Positions 50,863 through 63,203 of a stretch of DNA of 64,000 nucleotides are shown piece after piece (position 1 is the first letter of the stretch; every line of letters begins with the position of its first letter). The position numbers were made by a program, and so were the translations under genes. The notes under the pieces are model-generated. The model did no database searches. It saw only the letters and a list, made by a program, of their open reading frames with translations, and was not told the DNA's origin. This DNA is from Strix aluco (Eukaryota; Chordata; Aves; Strigiformes; Strigidae). The DNA lies in assembly GCF_031877795.1 (NCBI RefSeq), contig NC_133933.1, positions 24,828,029 through 24,892,028 on the forward strand, read 5' to 3'.

Positions 50863-53800
50863 CTACTGCTGGCATTGGCTCTGGGGTGGCTCTGGCCCCT
50901 TATCCCCATGGGTAATGCCCTTACAGACCTGCGCATATGCAGAGGTGCAGAGTGCCCCCGTGCCACACAGCAGGGCTCCCCTGGGGAGCTGCCACGGGGT
51001 TATTTCCAAACCCTGCATAGCACCATCCCCTCGCCGTCCCTTGCCAGAGAGTTGGACTGACTTAGAGCAGTGTGGAGAGTTGGCAAAGATGGGCAGCAGA
51101 GCCTGGTACGTACCTGGGGCTTCCTGATCTTTTGCACCTCCCTGCTTTTTTTGCAGTCCCCATCTTCTTCTTTCTTCTCTTCTTCGCCTGGTGGGGTTCC
51201 GTCTCTTCTGCCCAGGCCTCTTCTCTCTTTCTTTTCCTTTGGCTGGCGCTCTCCTGGCGGGAGCCTGCAAACCTTTCCATCCCACAGCATGATTAGATAG
51301 GTAAAGCCAGGATCAGTTGGAATCAGTTCTTGATTTAACCAAAGCTGACTCATTTTACCTTCTTTGCTCTGAGAGGCTCTTTGGTTCCTCTGTGCATCCC
51401 AGGGCCTCTACCGTGGTCTCGGGGGTGGTTGGAGACGGAGCAATGCGTGCCTAAAACAGAAAGGTCGTCATTAGCAGGTGGCAAGGGATGCCCTGAAGTA
51501 GTAAGCAACTGCTTGGCACGTTGCTGCCTTAGCTCTACAGAGGAGATCCCTTTGGCCGGTTTGCATTAGCCCTTTCTCCCAAGGATCTCACTCTGGAACA
51601 CAGGGTTCACGTGGGGGTGTGACAGTTCATTTGTGGGGCCATTCAGCAGAGAGCCTGCGATCCCCTGCCGGGCAAGAGAAGGCTGGCCCACTTCCTTCTG
51701 CCAGAATTTCTTCCGCCCTCCCAAGTTTTACTTACAGCGTGTTATTCCGGGGTGGGGGGAAATAAAATGCAAAGCCACAAGAGATCGAATGCCAGGAAGA
51801 GGCACAGCAGCTGCTTGGACCCAACAGGAACTACCCTCCTACCTAAGACACATTGTCGCAGCGCTCGTGGAGCTGCCATACCTCCGCCGATTCTGCTCCC
51901 ACCACCGCATCTCCCCCTGCTGCTCTCTGGAGGATGAGCAGAGAGGCTGGTGCATCCAGGAAGGCTTTTGCCTGGTGCTCCACGTCTGCTTCGCCTGCCG
52001 GGCCATGCTCCTTTCCCAAAGGCAGCTCTGGAAAGCAAAAGCGTGTGCAGCAAAGTGACTTGTTGGAAGTGGACAACAGCTAAAGCAAAACCCACACCAA
52101 GCCCTACCCCCGCTGTCTGCTCAGGCTGTGACAGCCCTCAGTCCCTCCTCCTACCTGTGCATCTGCCCATGGGCTCTGGTGACATCTGGACAGCCATCTC
52201 CTCCCCCAGGATGTCACTGCCGTTCTCAATGAGAAATTCCACCAGCAGCTTCACCTGCACACATCAAAGCCTTGATTTCAGCGCAGGTGTCTGAAAATGT
52301 GCCAAGCAGCCTTTCCTGCTCCTGACCCTTGCTTCTGCACAGAAGGCTGTGGCTGTGGGGCTGCTCTTCCAGGCAGCCACTCCACCATCATTTACTCAAG
52401 AGAGGAGCAAGCTCTGACAGTCCAGGCAGGCTGCAGGCAGCCGGTCAATACAGCGTACCTTCTCGGTCACCTCCAGCATGGCCTCGAGCGGGAGCAGGTC
52501 CTCGTCGGGTGGGCCCAGCAGGTTTGGCCCCAGGCAGATGGCCAGGTTGCTGGCGGTCATTCTGCTGGTGGACACGTGGTGGCCAATGCTCTGCAGCAGC
52601 GAGATCAGGCGCTGGAGGAGGAGGAGATGGGCTGCAGGCAACTTCTCGGCCACCCTGAGGGAGCAGGAACACAACGTTATGGAAGCAGATGCTGCCCACA
52701 GCTGCCCCTGAAGCTTGCACAAGGGCAGGTGGGAGCCAGTGTCTGTGTTGTGCCACTTTCCAGGTGCTCTCAGGCAGTGATCAGGGCTCCTGTGCTTCAG
52801 GAAGAAAACACACTGCTGCTTCCCAGCTCCTGGTTTCACCCAAGCCCACGCAAGGGAAGGCTCCCTGCCCACGCCCTTTCCCCCGAAATGCAACCCCAGC
52901 CCAGCAAATGCGAGCTGCCAGAAAGTGCAACCTGCTAAGGAGCCCGTCCCTTTTCAGGCAAGTCCCAGGACTCTGCCACTCCCTACTCAACAGGCAGGCT
53001 GCTGGCCACACTCACACTTTCAGCGCTTCCACCCTGGCCTCCTTGCTTGGCCTCTCCATGGCCTGCATCCAGTCCTCGTAGAGGCCGACAACGAGCAGCT
53101 TGCCTGGGATGCTGCGGAGAAAGTCCTGCAAGGCCAAGGGCTTCAGGTGAGCCTTTGAAGGTTCCAGGCCAGCCAGGAGCTCTTCCAGCTGCAGGGCAGA
53201 AGCGCTCACCTTCAGGACGGCAGCCAGCAGGATGACAGGCTGGTTTGCCAGGTCCACATCTGCGCCGCGGTCGAGGTCCTCCTTCAGCTTCTGGAGCGCC
53301 GTCCCCCTGTCGGATCTGCGGAAGATCCCCTCCGTCGACGGTCCTCGCTGGTGCAGGATGTCCACGAGCTCCTGCGGGAGACGCAGGAGAACAGCTGCTT
53401 GGCTGAAGAAACAAGTGACGGCAGAGGCCAGAGCTCTGCCCCAGGCTGGGCTCCGCCCCCCCCGCAAAGGGTCTGGCGCCAGAAGCGGTGGCCGTGGGTG
53501 AAAAGCCCCGTGCCCCAGCCACCCCCGCAGCCGCTGGGGACAGTGGCTCTGGAGCAGCCGCAGGGAGGGCTGGGGCTTCCCTGTCCAGGCTGGCCTACCT
53601 GGATGGGCCGGGGCAGCGTGCCGGCCTCCCCGCAGAGCGCTGCCAGGGGCTGCCCAAAGAGCGCCCTGCTGCAGTCGGAGCCCGCCTGCCCTGGCGCCGG
53701 GGCAGCGGACGGGCTCCGCCGCAGCGCAAACGGCCAGGGCAGCCCCCTCCTCTTCCTGCTGGTGCGGCCGCCGCTCCCTCCCGCTGCAAAGGGAAAGAGA

Positions 53801-56800
53801 GCAAGAGCCCGTCAGTGGGAACCGCCAGGCCAGCGCTCCCGGAGCCTGCCCTGCCCTGCCCTGCCCTGCCTGCAGCGCGGTGCTGAGCCGTGCGGCGGGA
53901 CGGGACGGGACGGGCAGGGAGCCGGCAGCTGGAACCAGGGCTCTGGCTCAGCGGCTCCGGCTCGCAGTCTCCTGAGAACCGGCGGCACAGCGGGACAGCC
54001 CCGCCCAGCCCTCGCCCTGCCCTCCCCCAGGCCGCGAGCCGCAGCAGAGGGAGGCTCCCTGTCCCGCAGAATCACGTCCGGCGGCCGCTGCCCAGCGGGT
54101 GTCCTTGCTCGTCCGGGTGACATCCGTCCTCCCTTGGGGTGCCCAACCTGCGGGGTGACACTCAGGGAACAAGGGAGCACGGCTCCTCCCGGCTCTGGCC
54201 GCGGAGCAGGGACCCATCTGCCCGGCTCTGGGGACAGAGCTCAGGCAGGCAGCACCTCGAGTGCTCAGCACTGTCGAAGGGTCCCGAGCGCTCAGCTCTC
54301 TCCTGCTGCAGCGTGATGCGCACCGATTTCCTCTGGCCAAAGGGCAGCAGCAACAGCATCCTCAGTTGTGCAGACGTGCCGGTCCAGGAGAAAAGAAGGC
54401 CCTCCCTGCCCTTCGTCCCCAAACTCACCTGGTGAGCGGCAAAGTCCGCCTTCATTGGTAGGTGGGGCTGTTGGATGCCCTTGCTTGGGATCAGCCTGCA
54501 AGAACCAGGACCCTCTGCCCTCCTGGGCTCTCTGCCTCACGCGGCAGGTTTCCTCCCAGCACCACCAGCGGGGACATGCGGCGTTCCTGGTGGCTCCCCA
54601 ACGCTCTTTGCACCCGGGGTGGCACCGCAGGACCCTCCCTCCCCCCTGCACAGGCTCACCCCACTCGCCGCACAGCCCTGGCACCCCGGCACAGCCAGAG
54701 GCGGGTGAAAGGCAGCCGTTCTCACCTCTGCCTGGTCCTCCAGCAGCCTCTCCAGGCTCTTCTTGGCGCTGAATGTCTTCCACTGGGCAGGAGAGAAAGA
54801 GTGGAAGGAGGTGAGCAGCGACGCCTCTGCTGCTCGGCTGGAGGGCCAGCGCTCGGGGACAGCGGCCAGACGAGAGAGACACTTACGGCGTGGCGTCGGC
54901 TCAGCTCCTTCTGCAGGAGTTTGATGGACGGGATGTTGGTTACTCGGGCTCCCGTGGCTCCTTCGGGTGTCCTGTCACCGGGAAAGGACAGGGAGAGAGC
55001 TGGCTGAGCCCCAAGCCACCTCTTCTCCCTTGTCAGGCAGCTCTGCCTGAGAGCTGCCCGCAGCCACAGCGGCAGCTCTCCCCATCTGGGGAGCTGTGTT
55101 CCCCCATCCGGCCACGCCTGAAGCACCCCCCTAGCTTACCCCAGCAGCTTGCCCAGCCACAGCTGCTTCAGTGCCCGGGAGCTGCAGAAAGAGAGGAGAA
55201 CCAGCGTCAGGCCCCGCTGCCCCCCAGCCCCTGGGCCCCTGCACAGCCTTGCCCCTTGGGAAGGGCTGAGGGGCAGCACGAGGCCCCGTGGGGCAGGACA
55301 GGGGTGCTGCCCAAGCCCTGGCTCCCTGTGTCCTGCCAGAGCAGCTGCCCCTGCCCTTGCCTTCTGGGGACCAAAAGGTGACCAGGGGATGCAGGATGTG
55401 GAAACGCACCCCCATCCCTCCCTGCCGGCGTGCAGCCCGCTCCCTGTCCAGGCTCTGCACGGAGGGCAGAGGCCATTCACAGGGTGGCGTGGGCACGGTT
55501 GGGACCCTCTCCTGCCCGGCTGTGGGACGTGGCACCATGACTCACCCGAAAGTGGCAACACAGGTGCCGCTGGGCCAGATGAAGATGATGGAGGTCCTGT
55601 CGTCGTCGCTGCCTTCCTCCTCCTCTTCCTCTTTGACGTCCCCCGCCGCCTCCTTCCCGCTGCTCAGCACCCACAGCTGGTCCAGGGCCAGGCGGAGCTG
55701 TGGGCGCAGGGTGGTGCCACGTCTGCGGAGAAGAGAGACAGGCAGTGAGCTGGAGGTGGCCGCCTTGGGGTGCCCCCGGGCAGAGCCCTGCCCCCCACCT
55801 GCCCCTGTGTGGTGGTTTAGGCCCTGCCGGGACCCGAGAGGACATTGCCACTGCCCCTCCCCTACCCTCCGACCGGAACGGGGCAGGGAGTGAAATACAA
55901 ACCCCGGGGCTGAGATAAGGAGAGGTTTAATACAGCAGTGCAACAGCAACAAACCGAACAACAAGAACGATAACAATAGCAATAACAGTAATAACAATAA
56001 ACAGAACAAGGGATATACAGATACAGCAGCGAGGAGAGCGACCCCACACCACGCGTTTACCGACTGAGTAATCCCACACCACTGAGGGATCTTCTGAGAG
56101 GCCGGGTAAGGGAGACAATTGCTCAACCTCCTCCAGGGCAGCTATACCAAAGGCCCACCAGTACTCTCTTGGGTCTTTAAAGTACCCTCTCCTCAGGTAA
56201 TCTGTACCTAGGATGCACGGGGCATCTGGGCCAGTCACAATGGGGTGCTTATGCCAGTCCTTCCCAGTTAAGCTTACTTCAGCTTCTAATAGGGTCAGCT
56301 GTTGGGATCCCCCTGTCACTCCGGAGATGCAGATGGGTTCAACCCCACTGTAGTTTGATGGCATCAGGGTGCACTGTGCGCCAGTATCTACCAAGGCCTT
56401 ATATGCTTGTACGTCTGATGTGCCAGGCCATCGGATCCACACCGTCCAGTAAATCCGATTATCCCTTTCCTCCACCTGGCTGGAGGCAGGGCCCCTCTAA
56501 TCCTGCTCACCATCACTCACTTGTTCTAAGAGTGACTCCTGCAAGAATGACTCACTTGTCCCCTCAAGAAGGTCAAGCATAACGTTGGCCATTCTATTCT
56601 GTCTGGGGGATTTCCGACTGGACACTGGAGCTGCGTCTCTCTTGGAAGACTCCCCTTTCATGGTGGCTTTCCCTTTCAGGTGCTGTACTTGTGCAGCTAG
56701 GGCGGGAGTGGGCTGTCCATCCCACCTCCTCACGTTTTCTCCATGGTCGCGGAGGAAGAATCACAGGGTACCCCGTGCTGTGTCCCTTCCACTGCCCTTC

Positions 56801-59213
56801 TCTTGGGTGGGGAAGTGCCTGCTTCTAATGGCTGAGACATCGGCCCGTGCAGGTGGAATGTAGGACGTGTCCTCTTCCACTTTCTGGAGCCTCTGAGGCA
56901 GTTCCCTTACAGCTGAAACCCAGGCATGTTGGGAGGAAGGGAGATTTCCCTCATATTGCCGGAGCTGGCCAGCCACTTCGTCCACTGTCTGAGTGTGGGT
57001 GTCTCGCCACCAGGACGCTACTGCCAGTGCTTTGGAATGTGCCTCTGGTGCACTTTGCAGGAACTTCTGCCACATCAGCTGTGTGCAAGGGACCTGATCT
57101 GGATCCATGGGCCATCACTGAGATCACCATAAACCATGTCAAACACAGCCAATTCCCTGAGGTTCTGAATGCCTTTCTCCGTGTTGGTCCACTTGCCTAA
57201 CCGACATAGAACATCATCCTTGTAGGGGCACCTCTCCCTTACACTGAGCAGGAGTCGCCTCCAAAGGCTGAGGGTTTGAGCCTGTTTCCCTATGGCCTTG
57301 TCAATACCAGCCTCCCTGGCTAAAGATCCCAGCTGCTTGGCCTCTCTCCCCTCCAATTCCAAAACACCAGCTCCACTATCCCAGCATCGGAGCAGCCAGG
57401 TGCAAATTTGCTCGCCTGGAAGGCGTCTGAAATCCTTCCGCATATCTCGCAACTCACTGAGGGATAGAGATCGGATGGTTACCTCCGGCTCTTCCTCCTG
57501 CTCTCGTGATGGGCCTGGTTCATCATCACCCTGTGCACTGCGAGGGGATTTTTTGGTATATTTGGTTTTCCGTGTCGGGGCGACTCATACTGGCACTGCC
57601 TGTCCCCCTGGCCCAGCTGCTGTGCTGGTGGAGGCGACTGGTACTGGCACTGCCTGTCCCCCTGGCCCAGCTGCTGTACCAGCAGGTTCACTTTCAGATC
57701 CTGCAGCCCTTTCTCCCCCTTGAGGGCAGTGATCAGTGTTAAAGATGACACGGTAGGCATGGGCAAGCCCCCAGCACATCGCAACGAGTTGTGTCTCCCG
57801 GGGTTTGTCACATTGGCAACACACCTTTTCCAAACACTCCACCAGTTTATCAGGACTCTGCACTTGTTTGGGAGCGAGATCCCAAAGCACTGGGGGTGAC
57901 CACTGACTCAGGCACTTGCCCATCTTTTCCCACACACCTTGCCATTTATAACTATCTGCCCTCGGGGCAGGTTTCCGGGTGGTGCCATTATTGGAGAAGT
58001 ACCGCATGGCCCAAAACAAGATCTGGCAGACATTCAGAAAGCGCTGTGCCGCAAACACACTGGCCTGGGTGCTCCAAGGATAGCTAAAACTCTCAAAAAC
58101 CGAGAGCATCTCTTCCCCTGGCTCACCCACAGAGGCGGTGAGACCCCTAACGAAAGCCCAGGCAGCAAACAGCTACCGGTTCACCCGCACAAGCAGTGAT
58201 GCAAGCACATTATAAGCAGTCAGTAGCCAGTATAGCAAAATAAAACCCTTGACACATTTTCCACCGATAACAAACGCCAGCACTGGGAACACACAGGGGA
58301 TATAAGGATTAATCCAGCCCCACCACGCAAGCAAGTTGGCCAGCACTGCAAATGTTCCTTATCAAACAAATACGAATAAAACCAGAAAAATGGCACCTAA
58401 CAGATGGCTCTAACACACCTTCTCCTTGTGTCCTTATCTCAACCCTCTCGTGCCACACGTTGGGCACCAAAAAGGCTGTGGTGGTTTAGGCCCCGCCGGG
58501 ACCCGAGACCACGCTGCCGCTGCCCCTCCCCCACCCTCCGACCGGAACGGGGCAGGGAGTGAAATACAGACCCCGGGGCTGAGATAAGGAGAGGTTTGAT
58601 ACAACAGTGCAACAGCAACAAACCGAACAACAAGAACGATAGCAATAGCAATAACAGTAATAACAATAAACAGAACAAGGGATATACAGATACAGCAGTG
58701 AGGGAAGCGACCCCACCCCACGCGTTTACCAATCTTCCCGCGCTTGGGCGCCCGGACCTGACGTCAGCATGGTATTGAATAACCCGGCTAGAGCTCCCTC
58801 CCCACTGCTGGGGAAACTTAACCCTATCCTGGCTAAACCAGGACACCTTGGGATGGACATTGGTGCATCCAGCACCAAGGCCCCAGGGCCTGGGGCTGGT
58901 GCCAGAGTGTCCCTGGCCTGGTGGCAGGGCCAGGGATGGGGGAAAGGCAGTGGGGCTCTGAGGGTCTTACCGCAACTTGGCGATGACCAGTTCCTCCTGG
59001 AGGAGGAGAAGGCGCCTCTCGCTCCTCCTGTGGCCCCGGGTCAGCCACACGTCTGTGCTCAGCACCGCCTCGGCGTCGGTGAGAGCCTCCCTGCGGAGCA
59101 GAGAGCGGCGGGCATGAGAAAGGCTGCAGCTGCGAGGCCCGGCCGTGCCCACCCATCCCTGAGCCGCAGGGGGGATCCTACCTGGAGTGCCAGCAGCAGT
59201 TGGCCTGGCCCAT
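50863..59213 (-). CDS. RhoGAP protein, ARHGAP20-like, copy 5 (16 exons)
   Basis: Exons: 59182-59213, 58971-59090, 55546-55722, 55140-55181, 54887-54971, 54726-54782, 54429-54495, 53599-53783, 53210-53371, 53016-53125, 52459-52654, 52155-52254, 51882-52027, 51359-51450, 51114-51264, 50863-50928. Intact, and by eye identical in protein to copies 1, 2 and 4. Its intron 7 shares the CTGAGAACCGG variant (near 53978) with copy 3. A private change lies in intron 11 near 52275. Confidence 0.87.
55808..58845 (-). mobile_element. ERVK-type provirus, broken, intron 2 of copy 5
   Basis: Same element and parts as at 6444-9481: 5' LTR 58477-58845, gag-like about 56494-58134, protease-like about 56064-56479, partial 3' LTR from 55808. 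Its 3' LTR has A at 56019 where the other four elements have T; the 5' LTRs have A at this position. Confidence 0.87.
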
Positions 59214-61492
59214 CCTGCCCGGGACAGGAGGACCCTCGCTCTGCACCGCTCTGGGATGCGGCCCAGCCGGCGACAGCGAGGATGGCAAGTGAGGTGCAGG
59301 TGCCGGGGAGTGCTGCTCGGCCAGAGCCTGCCTCCTGCCGGCGCTGCTCGGTGCCAGCAGAGCCCCCTGCTGCCGGCTCTGGTGGCTGCTGGCTCCAAAA
59401 TGGCCGCCGCTGGGAGGCCAACGGAAAGTGGGCGGGGCCTCGTGCCGGGGGTGCTCTCCAGCGTGGCCCTGGCTGTCTTGCGCTGGGGAGCCCAGAGCAG
59501 GACAGAGCAGAGGGGAAGCACCCCCTCCCTCCGCCTGCTGCCAGTGGTTTGCCTGCTGCAGCCCGGGATGCACTTAGCCCCCGTTGCCCCAGGGGTACTT
59601 TGCTGGCTCCAAGTTGCTCAACTTCGGGTCCACCATGACCCCAGGGCTCTGCACAGCTGCTTGCCAGCTGGGTCTCCCCCAGCACATACGGCTCCAAAGG
59701 CTTCTTCCTGCCCAGGTCCAGCACTTTGCTCTTCCCTCTTCCCCTTCTTCAACGACAGCAGGCACCTGGCAGCCCCTTTCTCCAGCCTGTCAAGGGCCCT
59801 CTGCTTGGCAACACAACTCCCGGCTGCAGGAGCCTCTCCTCCCGGTCGTGTGCCTTCTGCAAGCTGTCTGAGGGTGCGCTCTGCCCCGTCATCCGCATCA
59901 CTGAATGTGGACAGGACGCGCATCATGCGGCGCACGGCTTTCTCACAGAATGATCAGAAATTGAGGGGGAAGATCCACTTTTCTGTGTGTGTGTGTGTAT
60001 TACAAATATGGTGCTTCTCCCTGTCATCCCTTGAAGCCAATTAAAGGTGTACAGGCTCTCTCGTTTTCCATTGGAATGTCACACCCCTTGGTAGTACTGA
60101 CCTTACGTGTAACGTTGCATCAGGCTGTACTCTCGCCTAGACTGTTGGATAGTAGGTAGCCTAGAGTAGTAGAGAGCAGATGATCTGCATTAATGGTGCT
60201 AACGCCAGTGACGGGAGGTTGCATCTAGCTGTTCAGCCAAAGGGTAAAAATCAGAGGTGTCTGTTGAACTCAGTGGGCAATTGACTGAATTCAGCACGTT
60301 CAAAAAAGAAAAGCTACAGGAGGAAGGCATATTCTATCCTGACTGCTACAATGCATGTTTTAGGAGGTATGAAGATAAACCCTCCATGCCCCTCCGCCCA
60401 CCCCCTTCCAAGAGAAAGGACTAGAGAAAAAAGATGCAACTTCTAGAGCAATGGGGCTTTTAATAGGCAAGTAAATTTCCCCGTATCATGCCCATTCAAT
60501 GAGCTACTTTGTCTGACACTCTGCCTTACTCGGTACCAGCATAAGACTCTTCCCGGAAGAATTAGACAAACCAAAAAATTGCTCTACAGCCAGTTGCCTC
60601 TGTTACGCTATGGAAGATGCAGAATTCCTCTCTGATCCACAACTTTCCACCTACAACCAAAACCGTAGTGAAGTTTTCCTCCATTTCAAATGGGCGCTGA
60701 TGGCTCTTCCCCAGGGAAAGCCTCTGTCACTCTGTGGGCATAGCTGCTCATAGGCAAGGCAAGCCCCGAGCCTCACGCACCATCCGAGGCCACCACCGTC
60801 CTCCTGTAGCCGTGAGCAAGAGCTCAAACTCCTTTTCTGCTGCAGGAGAAGAGTTGTTAATAGAAGCGGATGCACGAGGCACGGTCTGTTCCAGAACAGT
60901 CACAGCTGTTCAAAGCCTTCCGTGCCCTGGGTTGGTGGTTGTCAGGACCAGCTCCTGCGTCAGCTTGCACCGAGGCTGGCGACAGCTGTGTTTCATGCAG
61001 GTAACTCAGGTTTAACCCTTTGTCCCCTGAGCATCCGCACAGCTCCAGCAGCACAGAAAGTCACAGTGGGCCGCGCTGGAGCAAGCTGCTCCGCTGGACT
61101 TGTGGCAAGTGTTGCGTCTGCATCCCTGCCCTTCTGTTCTCCCTGTAGGGTCCTGGTCAATACAACAAGCTGCTCTCCCTGGAAATGACCATCGTGGCGA
61201 AAGACAGACTCCACTGTGAGCCATGACCTTCACCCACCGAGCAGCCAGCACAGCCAGGGACACGTCTGTGCGAAAGGCCCTCCCCGTGGCAAAAAGGGGA
61301 TCCATAGTCAGCTTTGGATGGCGTGTGTCTGGTGGAACTGTTGATACTGCGCGATGCCTTGATTAAAATAGGAGCGATGAAGAGAGTTCAAAACCTGCCC
61401 TTTTGAGGAAAAATGCAGGAAATCAGAGTCTTTGCAGGAAGAATGCAGGAAACCGGCATCTTTTGGCTATTTTACACTCCAACCAGAAAGAT

Positions 61493-62425
61493 TGTGGGCC
61501 CGTGCTTTGCTGATTAGGGATACCAATTAAACTCAGACACCAGAGTGAAAAGAGCAGGCATATTTTACTGGAAATAGCTAAATAACAGAATAATACAGAA
61601 AACATACAGTACGAAAAGACACAATAGCGCACTTAAACAAATAGGAAAATACAGGGTCATGCATCAAATCATTACTACCTGAGAGAGAGAATAGGGATTA
61701 AGAAAGATCCATCACCACTTGCATACTTTACCATCATCCGGATCCGCAGTGGCTGGGCAGCCCCGGTTACAGCGAGGATTTGGAGAGCCTTTCCCGGCAA
61801 GTAGGAAATCCTACGCGGTGCGTCCACCCGTAGGTGAGGCTTCCAAAGTCGCTGTGAGCGGGCCCAGCCTTATATAGCCCAAAATCAGCAAGCCAGAATA
61901 GCTGGCACCTCTGTTTTGAGCGGAACGTCTGGTTTCACTCTCACATTAGATTCCCCCGGAGCCTGGCCAGGGCTCAAGGGAGAAGCTAAGGGAGTTTCCC
62001 TGCTTATCTAATTTATTTATGTTCTTTTTAGAACAAGGCCACACGTCTGGTCCCAAGGCCGGACAGCAGGCTTCATGGCCTTGTTAACTTACCTCTATGC
62101 CAAGAAGAAGAAAGATACATTCAGGATAGACATGTTTCCATTACATTCATCATCAGTCAGGAGTCTATGATATCTAAGCTACATCTTTCATTAATGACCA
62201 TACACATATCGTTAATGACTACATACTAAGTTAGCAGCTTTGGCTCGGGGCCTGTTGTTCAGGCTTCAACACTTCAACACTGTAGCGCTTTTTACATCAG
62301 GATAGGCGGTTTGTTATAACCTAGTACAATACCTACTAGCACAATGGTTATCAGGTACAAAATATACAGGATTCCTCTATAGGTCAACTCTGGCTTGGGC
62401 CTATTGTCCAAGCCTTAGCACTTCA
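61493..62425 (-). mobile_element. Solo-LTR-like segment upstream of RhoGAP copy 5
   Basis: Same segment as at 12129-13061. It has a private C in GAGCGGGCCCAGCC near 61863. Confidence 0.5.
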
Positions 62426-62753
62426 GCCCGGTGGTTAATGCTTTAAGGGCAGTTCAGCACGTTGGGAAAAGGGATGGAAGACCACTCTTGTGGACGCTGT
62501 CTGGACTGGGCTAGGCTGGGGTTGGAGAGCCTGGGAGGGTCTCCGCGGTCCCAGCTTTCCCGCAGTGCTGACTGTGGTGGCTGCTGCCTGTTCTTTCCTG
62601 CAGTGCTGACTGCACCCACCAGCTGAAAAAGCCCCTGGTAGAGGGGCGGGGAGAAGCTCTTCTCCAGAGATTTGCCAGAAACTCTCCAGAGCATCCCTTT
62701 TCCCCCCATGAGGATGCTCTGTGTGACAAGGGAAGGTGCCCATTAGTCCACAG

Positions 62754-62853
62754 TCCTGAGCAATCCGGTCTAGGTGACCCTGCTTGAGCAGGCAGGTTGG
62801 ACCAGAGGACCTCCACAGGTCCCTCCCAGCCTCAGCGGTTCTATGTGATGCTG
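62754..62853 (+). mobile_element. CR1 LINE 3'-end fragment (unit 6)
   Basis: Same fragment as at 1046-1145. Confidence 0.75.
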
Positions 62854-63203
62854 TGCTTTGGTTTGACGCCTCAAGCACCTGAACTCAGCCCCGATGCCTG
62901 CTGGAAAGGATTCTGGCGCAAGGGATGATCCCAAACTCTTCCACAAGGATGCGTGCGTCACAAAACAACTTCTACCTCGTCCAGAATATCGTATGGCACA
63001 CACATTCAGAAGAGACAAAATGTCCTTTTATTGTGGACATTAACTGCAGGAGCCCAGGAGTCACAGGGCTTCAGGTGGCAACAGGAAATCAGCACCTACA
63101 ACGACAGAGCCAGAAAGCACTGGTAAAGCACAAAGGCAGGAACAGGCATGGCTTGGTTCCCCTTTCTTTGGGAAACAGGAATTGTTGATATCCCAGAAGA
63201 GAG

